A DNA stretch of 64,000 nt from Streptomyces sp. CG1. Its GTDB lineage: Bacteria > Actinomycetota > Actinomycetes > Streptomycetales > Streptomycetaceae. Positions 1-7,745 of the stretch are shown here, piece by piece. The stretch lies in NCBI RefSeq assembly GCF_041080625.1, contig NZ_CP163518.1, forward strand, positions 4,154,001 through 4,218,000, written 5' to 3'. Numbering within the stretch: position 1 is the first letter of the stretch; the number at the start of each line of letters is the position of its first letter. The position numbers were made by a program, and so were the translations under genes. The notes beneath the pieces were generated by a model. That model saw nothing but the letters and a program-made list of their open reading frames with translations. It was not told the DNA's origin and made no database searches.

Positions 1-356
1 ACCCCGTCGTACTCCCGGCCGAGCGGGCCCGCGCTGTATTCGGGGTCGAGCTTGATCCCGATCCGGGCCGCCGCCTCCGCCCACTGCTTCTTCAGATGCT
101 CGGTCGGCGCGACCACGGTCACCTGCTGCACGACGTGGTGGTGCAGCAGCCAGGAGGCGAGCGTCAGCGCGAAGGTGGTCTTGCCGGCGCCGGGCGTGGC
201 GACGGCCAGGAAGTCGCGCGGCTGCTCCTGGACGTACTTCTCCATCGCCCCCTGCTGCCAGGCACGCAGCTTGCTGGCGGTACCCCAAGGGGCCCGCCCG
301 GGGAAGGCGGGCGAGAGGTGGTGCGAGTGCGCGGAGGAAGCGGCGGTGGTAGTCAC
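1..356 (-). CDS. DEAD/DEAH-type ATP-dependent helicase, N-terminal part (runs off the left edge)
   Basis: About 118 codons of the N-terminus are present; the rest lies outside the window. After a roughly 30-residue Ser/His/Pro-rich leader comes LRAWQQGAMEKY, a Q-motif-like segment, then a clear Walker A motif ATPGAGKTTFAL, and then VTVVAPTEHLKKQW, which matches motif Ia of superfamily 2 helicases. This is enough to call a nucleic-acid-dependent ATPase, but not its substrate. GTG at 356 is taken as the start because GGAG lies 4 bases upstream on the minus strand. The helicase superfamily is well supported. The exact subfamily cannot be given from this fragment. Confidence 0.8.
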   Translation of the reverse strand, partial: MTTTAASSAHSHHLSPAFPGRAPWGTASKLRAWQQGAMEKYVQEQPRDFLAVATPGAGKTTFALTLASWLLHHHVVQQVTVVAPTEHLKKQWAEAAARIGIKLDPEYSAGPLGREYDG

Positions 357-587
357 GGTCTCCGTTTTGTATGAGGTGCTCGGCTACGTATGACAACCGG
401 GCCACCCTACCGGCGCCGCCCCACCCGCCACCCCCGGACGAGCCCGGGTACCCCACGGGTGGGACCCACGTCACAACCACCGGCTCGTGCACGCCTTTCA
501 TGAACGCCGTATGGCAGTCCCATTGCAGCCCCGCCGGTCCCCTTGAGTCGCCCCGCACCCGCCCCATAGCGTCGTTCTCACGAACAC

Positions 588-659
588 GGCCGTGTGCCCG
601 AGTGGTTGAGGGGCTCGCCTGCAAAGCGAGTTACGTGGGTTCAATTCCCGCCACGGCCT
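588..659 (+). tRNA. tRNA-Cys (GCA anticodon)
   Basis: The full cloverleaf can be folded by eye. The acceptor stem GGCCGTG (588-594) pairs with CACGGCC (652-658), and the anticodon stem CTCGC/GCGAG (614-618 and 626-630) encloses the loop CTGCAAA with anticodon GCA. The variable loop has 4 bases, and the T-arm is GTGGG-TTCAATT-CCCGC with one G-T wobble. The discriminator base 659 is T, as expected for cysteine tRNA. CCA is not encoded. Confidence 0.93.
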
Positions 660-664
660 CTGGT

Positions 665-695
665 AAGGGCGGCACCCTCGGCGGGTGTCGCCCTT
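665..695 (+). terminator. Hairpin terminator after tRNA-Cys
   Basis: AAGGGCGGCACCC (665-677) and GGGTGTCGCCCTT (683-695) form a 13-pair stem with one G-T wobble and a 5-base loop, directly after the tRNA. There is no T-run, which is usual in Streptomyces. It may also serve the minus-strand gene ending at 702. Confidence 0.65.
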
Positions 696-701
696 CTGGG
701 T

Positions 702-1856
702 TCAGAGGGTGCCGCCCGTTTCGTCCTGGAACTGTTCCGTCCAGTAGTGCCAGTCCGTGGCCGGGAGCGTGGCTGTGGGGTCGAGGGTGGTCAGGGTGTG
801 GAGCATGGCGGCGGCGAGCTGGTCGTAGGCGCGGGTCGTCAGCTCGGCGGCGAGGTGGTCGTCGATCGTGCGCTCGTGGTGGAGGAGCCAGAGCGTGAAG
901 GCGAGGGTGGAGACGTCGGTGTTGAGAGGGTGGAGCGTCGCCGCCGGCTCGCTGAAGGTCAGCACCGCGCCCGTTCTGCCGTCGACCACCAGGCTGTTGT
1001 CCCCGACCAGGCGGCCCAGACGGATCAAGTGGTCCGCGTGGGCCGGGAGTTCGTCCAGAGGGCCGACGTAGTCCTCGGTGGCGTACTCCCGGAGTGTCGG
1101 CAGCGGGACGTCCGTGTCGGCGTGGAAGAGGACCGTCTCCTCCGGCAGCCCGGTCTCGCGCAGGAAGTGCCGGGTCGGCTCGTGTGTGAGCGTCGCGGGG
1201 AAGTCGACCTCCTCGAAGCGGGCCACCCGGCCGTGCCCGAACTCCTGGTCGAGCAGGCGGGCCGGGACGTCCAGGGTGAGCCCGGACGCCGTGCCGGGGC
1301 CCGCGACGAGGGCGAGCGGGCGGATCAGGGCCGCCGCCTTCCAGTACGGCGGGACCTTGCCGCCCGTGCCCTCCTCGAAGAGGGCGAGCAGTCGGCGGGT
1401 GGCCTCGGCCACCGTCCTGGGGCCGTACCGGCCCGCGAGGGAGGCGAAACGGCCGCGCAGGCCCGCCAGTTCCTCGGTGACCGCGGCGAAGCGCAGGAGG
1501 GTGTCCAGGGACGGGGCGAAGGGGCGGGCGCCGGACGGGTCGAAGAGGTAGGCCGTCGTCAGCTCGCCGGTGCCGCCGTCGAGCAGGATGGACTCGCGCG
1601 CCATGCCCGCCGGGTTGAGCAGTTCGCCTATCACCAGCCGGTCCCGCAGCTCGTCCGCCACGCGGAAGGGGCCGTCCGCGGCGTCGGCGAGCGTGCGCAG
1701 GCCGTGCCTGCGGAGCGGGGAGAAGGTCAGCAGGTCGGTGGCCGCGGGCAGTCCGGAGCCGCCGAGCAGGCCGCGCGTCGGCGCGTGCGTGACATAGCGG
1801 TCCAGCTCGGCCTCGGTCAGCGTGATCGCCGTAACCCCGGCGTCGGTCGTGCTCAT
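702..1856 (-). CDS. Tandem SUKH-4-like protein (immunity-protein superfamily)
   Basis: The product has 384 residues, about twice the length of a usual SUKH-4 immunity protein. It shows an internal repeat: VTHAPTRGLLGGSGLP near the N-terminus matches LTHEPTRHFLRETGLP in the second half. Each is followed by a segment ending in a buried strand and a helical tail (residues LLRFAAVTEEL and LAFTLWLLHHERT). This pattern suggests two SUKH folds in a row. SUKH proteins commonly neutralise polymorphic toxins, but no toxin gene lies beside it. The ATG at 1856 is preceded by a GGGGGGAG ribosome site. There is no signal peptide, so it should be cytosolic. The family call rests on motif memory, not on a search. 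Confidence 0.6.
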   Translation of the reverse strand: MSTTDAGVTAITLTEAELDRYVTHAPTRGLLGGSGLPAATDLLTFSPLRRHGLRTLADAADGPFRVADELRDRLVIGELLNPAGMARESILLDGGTGELTTAYLFDPSGARPFAPSLDTLLRFAAVTEELAGLRGRFASLAGRYGPRTVAEATRRLLALFEEGTGGKVPPYWKAAALIRPLALVAGPGTASGLTLDVPARLLDQEFGHGRVARFEEVDFPATLTHEPTRHFLRETGLPEETVLFHADTDVPLPTLREYATEDYVGPLDELPAHADHLIRLGRLVGDNSLVVDGRTGAVLTFSEPAATLHPLNTDVSTLAFTLWLLHHERTIDDHLAAELTTRAYDQLAAAMLHTLTTLDPTATLPATDWHYWTEQFQDETGGTL

Positions 1857-1885
1857 CGCTCCCCCCGCGATCTTCCCCGTCGGTG

Positions 1886-1909
1886 CACACGTGAGTCCGT
1901 CCACGTGTG
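1886..1909. promoter_or_regulatory. Palindromic operator candidate upstream of the SUKH-like gene
   Basis: CACACGTG (1886-1893) and CACGTGTG (1902-1909) are perfect inverted arms around an 8-base spacer, 30 bases upstream of the ATG at 1856. The position suits a repressor site over the promoter or leader. The binding protein is unknown. Confidence 0.4.
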
Positions 1910-2057
1910 AGTCCGTGAGTGCCACTGCCCCCACCGCTCAGCACACTACGCCGACCCACTGACAACGGCCCTCAGCAGGAGGGACGCCCGGCGGGGCGCG
2001 GCCGTTGCGCGACCCCGGGAATCACCCGCGTCCTCGCCCCGGGTGCCCCTCCCGGGA

Positions 2058-2198
2058 TCACGTGAAGGAGATACCGCCGAGCACCACGGCCGGCGCCGCC
2101 CCGATGAACAGCAGGATCCACAGGCCCGGCCTGCCCACGCCGGGCGGAGGTTCGTGGCTCCGCCCGGCGGGCGTGTCGGGCGTGTCGACTGTGCTCAC
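2058..2198 (-). CDS. 46-residue single-pass membrane peptide, last gene of the molybdo-flavoprotein operon
   Basis: The GTG start at 2198 overlaps the stop of the Mo subunit in a GTGA tetramer, so translation is very likely coupled. The peptide has a hydrophilic Pro-rich first half (MSTVDTPDTPAGRSHEPPPG) and a single hydrophobic helix (WILLFIGAAPAVVLGG) ending three residues before the C-terminus. No Cys or other obvious ligand is present. I do not recognise a family. Its place suggests a membrane tether or small accessory for the enzyme complex, which is inference only. A short ORF in GC-rich DNA could be chance, but the overlap pattern shared with the three upstream genes argues that it is real. 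Confidence 0.6.
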   Translation of the reverse strand: MSTVDTPDTPAGRSHEPPPGVGRPGLWILLFIGAAPAVVLGGISFT

Positions 2199-4504
2199 TG
2201 GGCCGTGACCACCGCCGCCTGCGGGCGGATCGGGAGCCGGTTGACCGGGCGGCCGGTGGCCGCGCGGACCGCGGAGGCGACCGCGGCCGGTGCCGTCACG
2301 ACCGGGACGGCGCTGACGGACTTGGCGCCGAAGGGGGCGACCACGTCCCGTTCCTCGACCAGTTTGACGATCTGGATGTCCGGGGCGTCCAGCGCGGTCG
2401 GCAGGGCGTAACCGGTCAGATCGGGGTGGCGGATCAGGCCGCGGGGCGTCCGGAGGTTCTCCGTCAGGGCGATGCCGATGCCCTGGGTCACGCCCGCCTC
2501 GATCCGGGCGGCCAGCTGGGTCGGGTTGAGGATCCGGCCCACGTCCTGGGCGACCGCCAGCTCCACCACACGGACCGAGCCCAGCTCGATGTCGACGTCC
2601 ACCACCGCGCGGATCGCGCAGAAGGCCAGGCCCACGAAGGCGTCGCCCTGCCCGGCGCCGTTCAGCGGCTCGGTCGGGTGCGGGCGGCACTGCGCGGTGG
2701 CCCACAGCTCCTTGCCGTCCATCGCCTCGGTGACGGTGGTCGACAGCACACCGTCGTACGAGGTGATCTTGCCGTCGGTGATCTGCAGCAGTTCGGTGGA
2801 CATGCCGAACTTGTGCGCGAGGGGCTGCAGAAGCTGGGTGCGGACCATCTTCGCCGCGCGCTCCACCGCGCCGCCCGACACCCAGGTGTGCCGGCCCCGG
2901 CAGCCGCCGCCCGCCGGGGGCTGGTCGGTGTCGACCGGCGCCACATGGACTTCCTCGATGCCGAGGGTCTCCTGGACGATCTGCCGGGCGAGGGTGGTGA
3001 AGCCCTGGCCGGTCTCGACGGCCGCGCACAGCACGGTGGCGACCCCGTCGTGGACCTTGACCGTCGCCGTGGAGACCTCGTCGGCGCCCTCCGCGCCGAG
3101 CATGTGCACCATGCCGAGGCCGTAGCCGACGCCCCGGCGCACCGCACCCGGTTCGCCCGCGCCCTCGGGGCCGCCGGGCAGCAGCCACTCCTCCTCGGGG
3201 GTGTCCTTGGGCAGGGCGGGGAGCGGGAAGTCCCGTACCGCCTGCAGGAGTTCGGCGACCGGGGCGGGGCAGGTCACCGTCTGGCCGATGGGGAGTACGT
3301 CGCCGGTCGCCAGGACGTTGCGCAGGCGCAGTTCGGCCGGGTCCAGGCTCAGTTTCTTGGCCAGCTTGTCCATCTGCGCCTCGTAGGCGGCGCACACCTG
3401 CATCGCGCCCTCACCGCGCACATGGCCGGAGGGCGGGTTGTTGGTGCGTACGGCCCAGCCCTCGATGAAGGCGTTCGGGACGACGTACGGGCCGCACGCG
3501 AAGGAGACCGCTGCGGCCAGAGCCTCGGCGGAGGTGTCCGCGTACGCGCCCGCGTCCAGCAGGACCTGTGCCTCCACCTTCACCAACTTGCCCTCGGCGT
3601 CGGCGTGGTGGCGGTAGCGCAGCAGGGTGGGATGGCGGTGGGGGTGGCCGAGGAAGGACTCCTCGCGGGTCGCCGTGAGCTTCACCGGGCAGCCGGTCTT
3701 CAGCGCGAGCAGGCCGAGCGGGAGCTGGAAGCCCTGGTCCTCGCGGTCGGCGGTGGCGCCCGGCACCCCGGTGACGACGATCTTCACCCGATCCGGGGAC
3801 AAGCCGTAGCAGGCCGCGGCCGTGTTGCGGTCGGCGTGCGGGTCGGTGGAGGCCAGGTACAGCTCGACGCCGCCGTCGGGACGGGGCACGGCGAGACCGG
3901 CCTCGGCGCCGATCGGGGCCGGGTCCTGGCGCCCTATGCGGTAGAGGCCCTCGACGACGACCTCGCCGGCCGCCTCCGGATCGCCGTGGTGCAGCGGGAT
4001 GTGCCGGATCAGATTGCCGTCGGGGTGCAGGGGTTCCGCCTCGAAGGCCTGCTCCGGGTCGGTGACGGGATCGAGTACTTCGTACTCGACGATGACGGCG
4101 GCGGCGGCCATCCGCGCGGTGTCCGGGTGGTCGGCGGCGACGGCGGCGATGGGCTCGCCGTGGTGCCGTACGACCTCCGAGGCGAACACCGGCCGGTCGG
4201 GGGTGCCCCGGCCGTGGCGCGGGGTGCCGGGCACGTCCTCGTGTGTGATGACCGCGCGTACGCCGGGCATCTCGCGCGCATGGCTGGTGTCGACGGACAC
4301 GATGCGCGCGTGCGCGTGCGGGGAGCGCAGCACGGCCGCCCACAGCAGGCCCTCGGCCCACAGGTCGGCCGCGTACGGGAAGGTGCCCTCGGTCTTGGCG
4401 CGGGCGTCGGCGTGCGGCAGGGAGGCACCGAGGCCGTGCGGCAACGGCTCGGCCTCGGCAGCGGGTTCCTCGGCGGTCGTCGCCGTGGCGGCTTCGTTGC
4501 TCAC
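2195..4504 (-). CDS. Xanthine dehydrogenase-family molybdopterin-binding subunit
   Basis: The 769-residue protein has the expected layout: an a/b-hammerhead domain (ARAKTEGTFPYAADLWAEGLLW, about residues 34-130) followed by the two Mo-cofactor domains. Recognisable family segments are HVRGEGAMQVCAAYE, VETGQGFTTLARQI, GGGCRGRHTWVSGGA and GAGQGDAF. These enzymes hydroxylate purines, aldehydes or other heterocycles using the FAD and 2Fe-2S subunits encoded upstream. The GTG start overlaps the preceding stop (GTGA). An oddity is that the C-terminal motif normally reading GAKGVGEP, which carries the catalytic glutamate, reads GAKSVSAVP here, so Ala replaces Glu in a gap-free alignment. Substrate unknown. 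Confidence 0.85.
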   Translation of the reverse strand: MSNEAATATTAEEPAAEAEPLPHGLGASLPHADARAKTEGTFPYAADLWAEGLLWAAVLRSPHAHARIVSVDTSHAREMPGVRAVITHEDVPGTPRHGRGTPDRPVFASEVVRHHGEPIAAVAADHPDTARMAAAAVIVEYEVLDPVTDPEQAFEAEPLHPDGNLIRHIPLHHGDPEAAGEVVVEGLYRIGRQDPAPIGAEAGLAVPRPDGGVELYLASTDPHADRNTAAACYGLSPDRVKIVVTGVPGATADREDQGFQLPLGLLALKTGCPVKLTATREESFLGHPHRHPTLLRYRHHADAEGKLVKVEAQVLLDAGAYADTSAEALAAAVSFACGPYVVPNAFIEGWAVRTNNPPSGHVRGEGAMQVCAAYEAQMDKLAKKLSLDPAELRLRNVLATGDVLPIGQTVTCPAPVAELLQAVRDFPLPALPKDTPEEEWLLPGGPEGAGEPGAVRRGVGYGLGMVHMLGAEGADEVSTATVKVHDGVATVLCAAVETGQGFTTLARQIVQETLGIEEVHVAPVDTDQPPAGGGCRGRHTWVSGGAVERAAKMVRTQLLQPLAHKFGMSTELLQITDGKITSYDGVLSTTVTEAMDGKELWATAQCRPHPTEPLNGAGQGDAFVGLAFCAIRAVVDVDIELGSVRVVELAVAQDVGRILNPTQLAARIEAGVTQGIGIALTENLRTPRGLIRHPDLTGYALPTALDAPDIQIVKLVEERDVVAPFGAKSVSAVPVVTAPAAVASAVRAATGRPVNRLPIRPQAAVVTAQ

Positions 4505-6597
4505 GCCTGGCCTCCGTCCTGGCCGTAGTGCTGGTCGTGCGGGCCCGGTGTGCCGTGCGGCGGCGTGCCGTACGGGTCGGGCGTGCCGTACGGGTCCGGC
4601 GCGCCGCCGTAGCCGGCCGCGGCGGCCGGCGGTGTGTCGAACGCGCCCGGGGCCTCGAACGCCGACGGGTTGACGCCGCCGGAGCCGGGGCCCGCCTGGT
4701 GAGGAATACGGACCTCGTCCGCGTCCGTCTCGACGTCCCCGGCGGCGGCGTGGGACGACGCCTCACGTTCGGCGACGACCTCCTTGACGGCGTCGAGGAC
4801 GCCCCGGTAGCCGGAGCAGCGGCACAGGTTGCCGCACAGCGCCTGCCGGGTCTCCAGCTCGGTCGGCGCCGGGTTGCCCTCCAGCAGGTCGTGCACGGTC
4901 ATCGCCATGCCCGGCACGCAGAAACCGCACTGCACGGCACCGCACCGGGCGAGCGCGCGCTGCACGTCGGAGGGCTGTCCGTCGGCGGCCAGGCCCTCGA
5001 CCGTACGCACCTCGCAGCCGGCTGCGGTGACCGCCGGGACCAGGCAGGAGGCCACCAGACGGCCGTCGACCTGGACGTTGCAGGCTCCGCACTCGCCCTG
5101 CGAGCAGCCGTCCTTGGCGCCCGCCAGACCGAGCCGCTCGCGCAGGACGTACAGCAGCGACTCGCCGATCCAGGCGTCGGTGACGGGCCGGTCGGCGCCG
5201 TTGACGCGCAGGACGTAGGACGCGAGCGGGTGGTCGTCGTGCGGCGGCAGGGGCGCGGAGTGCTCCTCGGCGGCTGCCTCCGGGCGGGGCGCGCTGTCCT
5301 CGCCGGCGGTCTTGGTGCCGTCCTCGGGCGTGTCGCCGGCTTCCGGTTCCGGTACGGCGGTCTCGGGCGTGTCGGCGGTGTGCTCGGGTACGGCTGCTGC
5401 GGCCGGGGGCCGGGGTGCCACCGGGGCAGCGGTCACCACGGCGTCGGTCGAGTCAGCCATGGCGGGCGTGGTGGGTCTTGTGGCGGCCTGCGGGACCTCG
5501 GGGGTTCCTGCGGGGCCTTCGTCGCCCACCGGGCCGCCAGCGGGGCGCCCAGGGGCCTTTGCGGGGCCGTGGTCGTCCACGGCCGGCGCCACGGTCCGGA
5601 CCTCGGCCGACCCGGCGCCCGGGTCCGCCGGCTCGGTGAACTCGCCGGGGTGACCGGCCTCGACGTGCGCATGCGCGGCGTCGACGTGCCCGGCGTCCGG
5701 CCGACCGACCGGTGCGTGCCCGGTGTCCGCCGGGCCGGACTCGCCCCGCCCGGCCGCCTCGTGCCTGGTCTCCTCGTGAGCGGCCGGGCCGTGCCCGTAC
5801 TGCTCGTCCGGGGCGTACCGGCCGTCGGGCGCGAACTGTCCATCCGGCGCGTACTGCTCATCAGGCACATACCGCTCAGCCGATGCGAACTGCCCATCGC
5901 GCGCGTATCGCTCATCCCGCGCATACCCCTGCGCCCCCGCACCACCCGGCGCCTGTGCCTGCGCCTGCGCGGCCGAACCGCCCGCCGGGTGCGCGTCGGT
6001 GTGGTCGGGCAGGCCGGTGCGGTCGGGGCGTCCGGGGTCCGTGGGGCGGTCCCAGGCGCGGCTCGTCTCCTCCGTCGCCCAGGGTGCGGGCGCACCGCCG
6101 GGCAGCGTGGCCGGTGGGGTGCCGCCCCACTGCTCGACCAGGGAGGACGTGGTGAACTCGCCCGATTCGTCCGGAAGGTCACCACCGGCGACCGGGATGG
6201 ACCACTGCCCGGTGACGTCGTGTCCGGGCGCGGCCGGGGCCGCCGTGGGTTCCTCGAAGGTCCACTGCTGGGTCGCGCCGGGCTGGTAGGTGAACCGGTC
6301 GTCCGCGGCCGGTGCCTGGGGCGTGGCGTTCGGGTCGGGCCACTCGACGCCGCTCGCGGGCGCGGTCCAGGTGCCGGGCGCGGCGGGGTCGTCGGGGCCG
6401 GGGGCGGCCGCTATCCGCGGCGGCACATAGCCGTGTCCGGGCGCGGCCAGCGGGCTGTCGCCGGACAGCAGGGCGTCGATGCCGCCCTCGGGGAGCTTGA
6501 CGAAGGCGGTGGCACCGTCGTCGTAGTCGCCCTGGGGCAGCGGGTCCCAACGCCCGCCGCCCTGGGGCGTGCCCTGTCCGTGCTGGTCGTCGGTCAC
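4501..6597 (-). CDS. Xanthine dehydrogenase-family 2Fe-2S subunit with a very long N-terminal extension
   Basis: The catalytic part (from about residue 456 to 625) is a standard two-cluster ferredoxin subunit: YVLRVNG, then CSQGECGACNV with a fourth Cys in LVASC, then CGFCVPGM and CGNLCRCSGYR. All eight cluster cysteines are present. Such subunits usually have 150-200 residues, but this one has 698. About 450 residues before the ferredoxin domain are Pro/Ala/Gly/Asp-rich and unstructured-looking. They include a seven-residue repeat of the type YAPDGQF/RYAPDEQ (about residues 219-270). A further Gly/Pro/Tyr-rich tail of roughly 70 residues ends the protein. The GTG start at 6597 overlaps the FAD-subunit stop. 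No in-frame stop or frameshift was seen in the extension, and both gene junctions are tight. Confidence 0.85.
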   Translation of the reverse strand: MTDDQHGQGTPQGGGRWDPLPQGDYDDGATAFVKLPEGGIDALLSGDSPLAAPGHGYVPPRIAAAPGPDDPAAPGTWTAPASGVEWPDPNATPQAPAADDRFTYQPGATQQWTFEEPTAAPAAPGHDVTGQWSIPVAGGDLPDESGEFTTSSLVEQWGGTPPATLPGGAPAPWATEETSRAWDRPTDPGRPDRTGLPDHTDAHPAGGSAAQAQAQAPGGAGAQGYARDERYARDGQFASAERYVPDEQYAPDGQFAPDGRYAPDEQYGHGPAAHEETRHEAAGRGESGPADTGHAPVGRPDAGHVDAAHAHVEAGHPGEFTEPADPGAGSAEVRTVAPAVDDHGPAKAPGRPAGGPVGDEGPAGTPEVPQAATRPTTPAMADSTDAVVTAAPVAPRPPAAAAVPEHTADTPETAVPEPEAGDTPEDGTKTAGEDSAPRPEAAAEEHSAPLPPHDDHPLASYVLRVNGADRPVTDAWIGESLLYVLRERLGLAGAKDGCSQGECGACNVQVDGRLVASCLVPAVTAAGCEVRTVEGLAADGQPSDVQRALARCGAVQCGFCVPGMAMTVHDLLEGNPAPTELETRQALCGNLCRCSGYRGVLDAVKEVVAEREASSHAAAGDVETDADEVRIPHQAGPGSGGVNPSAFEAPGAFDTPPAAAAGYGGAPDPYGTPDPYGTPPHGTPGPHDQHYGQDGGQA

Positions 6598-7514
6598 GAC
6601 AGCGCCCTCCCCAGTGCTCGTCGGGCCAGTGCGGCGACGGTGCGCCGCAGGTGCAGTACGGCGGGCGGAAGCGGGGTCACCGAGCCGTCGGGCTCCGGTA
6701 CCGGGTCCGGGATGCAGGCCGCGGAGACGTACTCGCCGAAGGCGTTCAGGGCCTCCGGGACGAGCGCGCGGTCGTTGTCCCAGTCGATCAGCTGCGCGAC
6801 CCACTGCTCAGCCTCGAGGGGCCTGAGCGGCATCGGCGCTATGGCGCCCACGGCGCACCGCACTCCGCGCCGGGCGGGGTCGAGGACGAGCGCCACGGAG
6901 GCCAGCGCGCGGCCGGGACCGGTGCGTCCGGTCGCCTTCAGGAAGACCTGCGGGGCGTGCAGCAGCGGCACGCGCACGTAGCCGATGAGTTCGCCGCCGC
7001 GCAGCATCTCCATGCCGGCCAGCAGGTGCGACACCGGGATCTCCCGGCGGGCTCCGCCCGGGCCCGCGATGATCAGCGTCGCCTCCAGGGCGGCCAGGAC
7101 CGGCAGCGCGTCACCCGTCGGAGCGGCCGAGGCGATGTTGCCGCCCAGGGTGCCCGCGTTGCGGATGTGCGGCGGGCCCGCGGCGCGCGCGGCGGCGGCG
7201 AGCGCCGGGATCAGGGCCGCGAAGTCGGGGCGGCCCATGCGCGCGTGCGTGAGGCCCGCGCCGAGCAGCGCGTGGCCGTCCTGGTACTGCCAGCCGCGGA
7301 TCTCACTGATCCGCCCGAGGCCCACCAGGGCGGCGGGCCTGAGCTGGCCGGAGTTGACGGCGGCCATGAGGTCGGTGCCGCCCGCGACGGGTACGGCGGT
7401 GGGCATGGCGGCGAGGGCCGCCACCGCCTCGTCCAGCGTCGTGGGCAGCGTGACGGCCTGCGCCGCCTGCGGTGCGTGCGTGGTCAAACCGGCTGCCCCT
7501 TCCCGCTGCCCCAC
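6594..7514 (-). CDS. Xanthine dehydrogenase-family FAD-binding subunit
   Basis: At 306 residues this is the usual length for the FAD-binding subunit (CoxM/XdhB type). FAD-contact motifs are PTAVPVAGGTDLMAAVNSG (around residues 37-56) and IRNAGTLGGNIASAAPTGD (around 115-135), followed by the C-terminal CO-dehydrogenase flavoprotein domain (LKATGRTGPGRALASVALVL). It passes electrons between the 2Fe-2S clusters and FAD. It is the first gene of a four-gene minus-strand operon. I use GTG at 7514. TTG at 7487, with a GGGAAGGGG stretch upstream, is a plausible alternative giving MTTHAPQ. The stop overlaps the next start. Confidence 0.87.
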   Translation of the reverse strand: MGQREGAAGLTTHAPQAAQAVTLPTTLDEAVAALAAMPTAVPVAGGTDLMAAVNSGQLRPAALVGLGRISEIRGWQYQDGHALLGAGLTHARMGRPDFAALIPALAAAARAAGPPHIRNAGTLGGNIASAAPTGDALPVLAALEATLIIAGPGGARREIPVSHLLAGMEMLRGGELIGYVRVPLLHAPQVFLKATGRTGPGRALASVALVLDPARRGVRCAVGAIAPMPLRPLEAEQWVAQLIDWDNDRALVPEALNAFGEYVSAACIPDPVPEPDGSVTPLPPAVLHLRRTVAALARRALGRALS

Positions 7515-7745
7515 CTGGTCCCACCTGTGTGGCCGTACGGTACGTGCTCACAGGGCGGACGTGGCAACTCTGGCACATCTTCGCAAGGGCCGAACGCGGG
7601 GGTCCGCTAGGAGGCATTCGCCCACCTCATCGCGGAGATGGTCCGTTTTCGCACGGCATTACTGGTGCACACCGATTGACACTCTTTGGTGATCCTTGGA
7701 GCGTTTTTCCAGCACTTGTTCGGGACAGTCGACCGGCCGGCACGG

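Noticed and set aside
2426..6981. Two long plus-strand open frames (700 and 817 codons) opposite the molybdo-flavoprotein operon
   Set aside because: They mirror the minus-strand genes, have Arg/Gly-rich text without domains, and the minus strand carries clear enzyme motifs.
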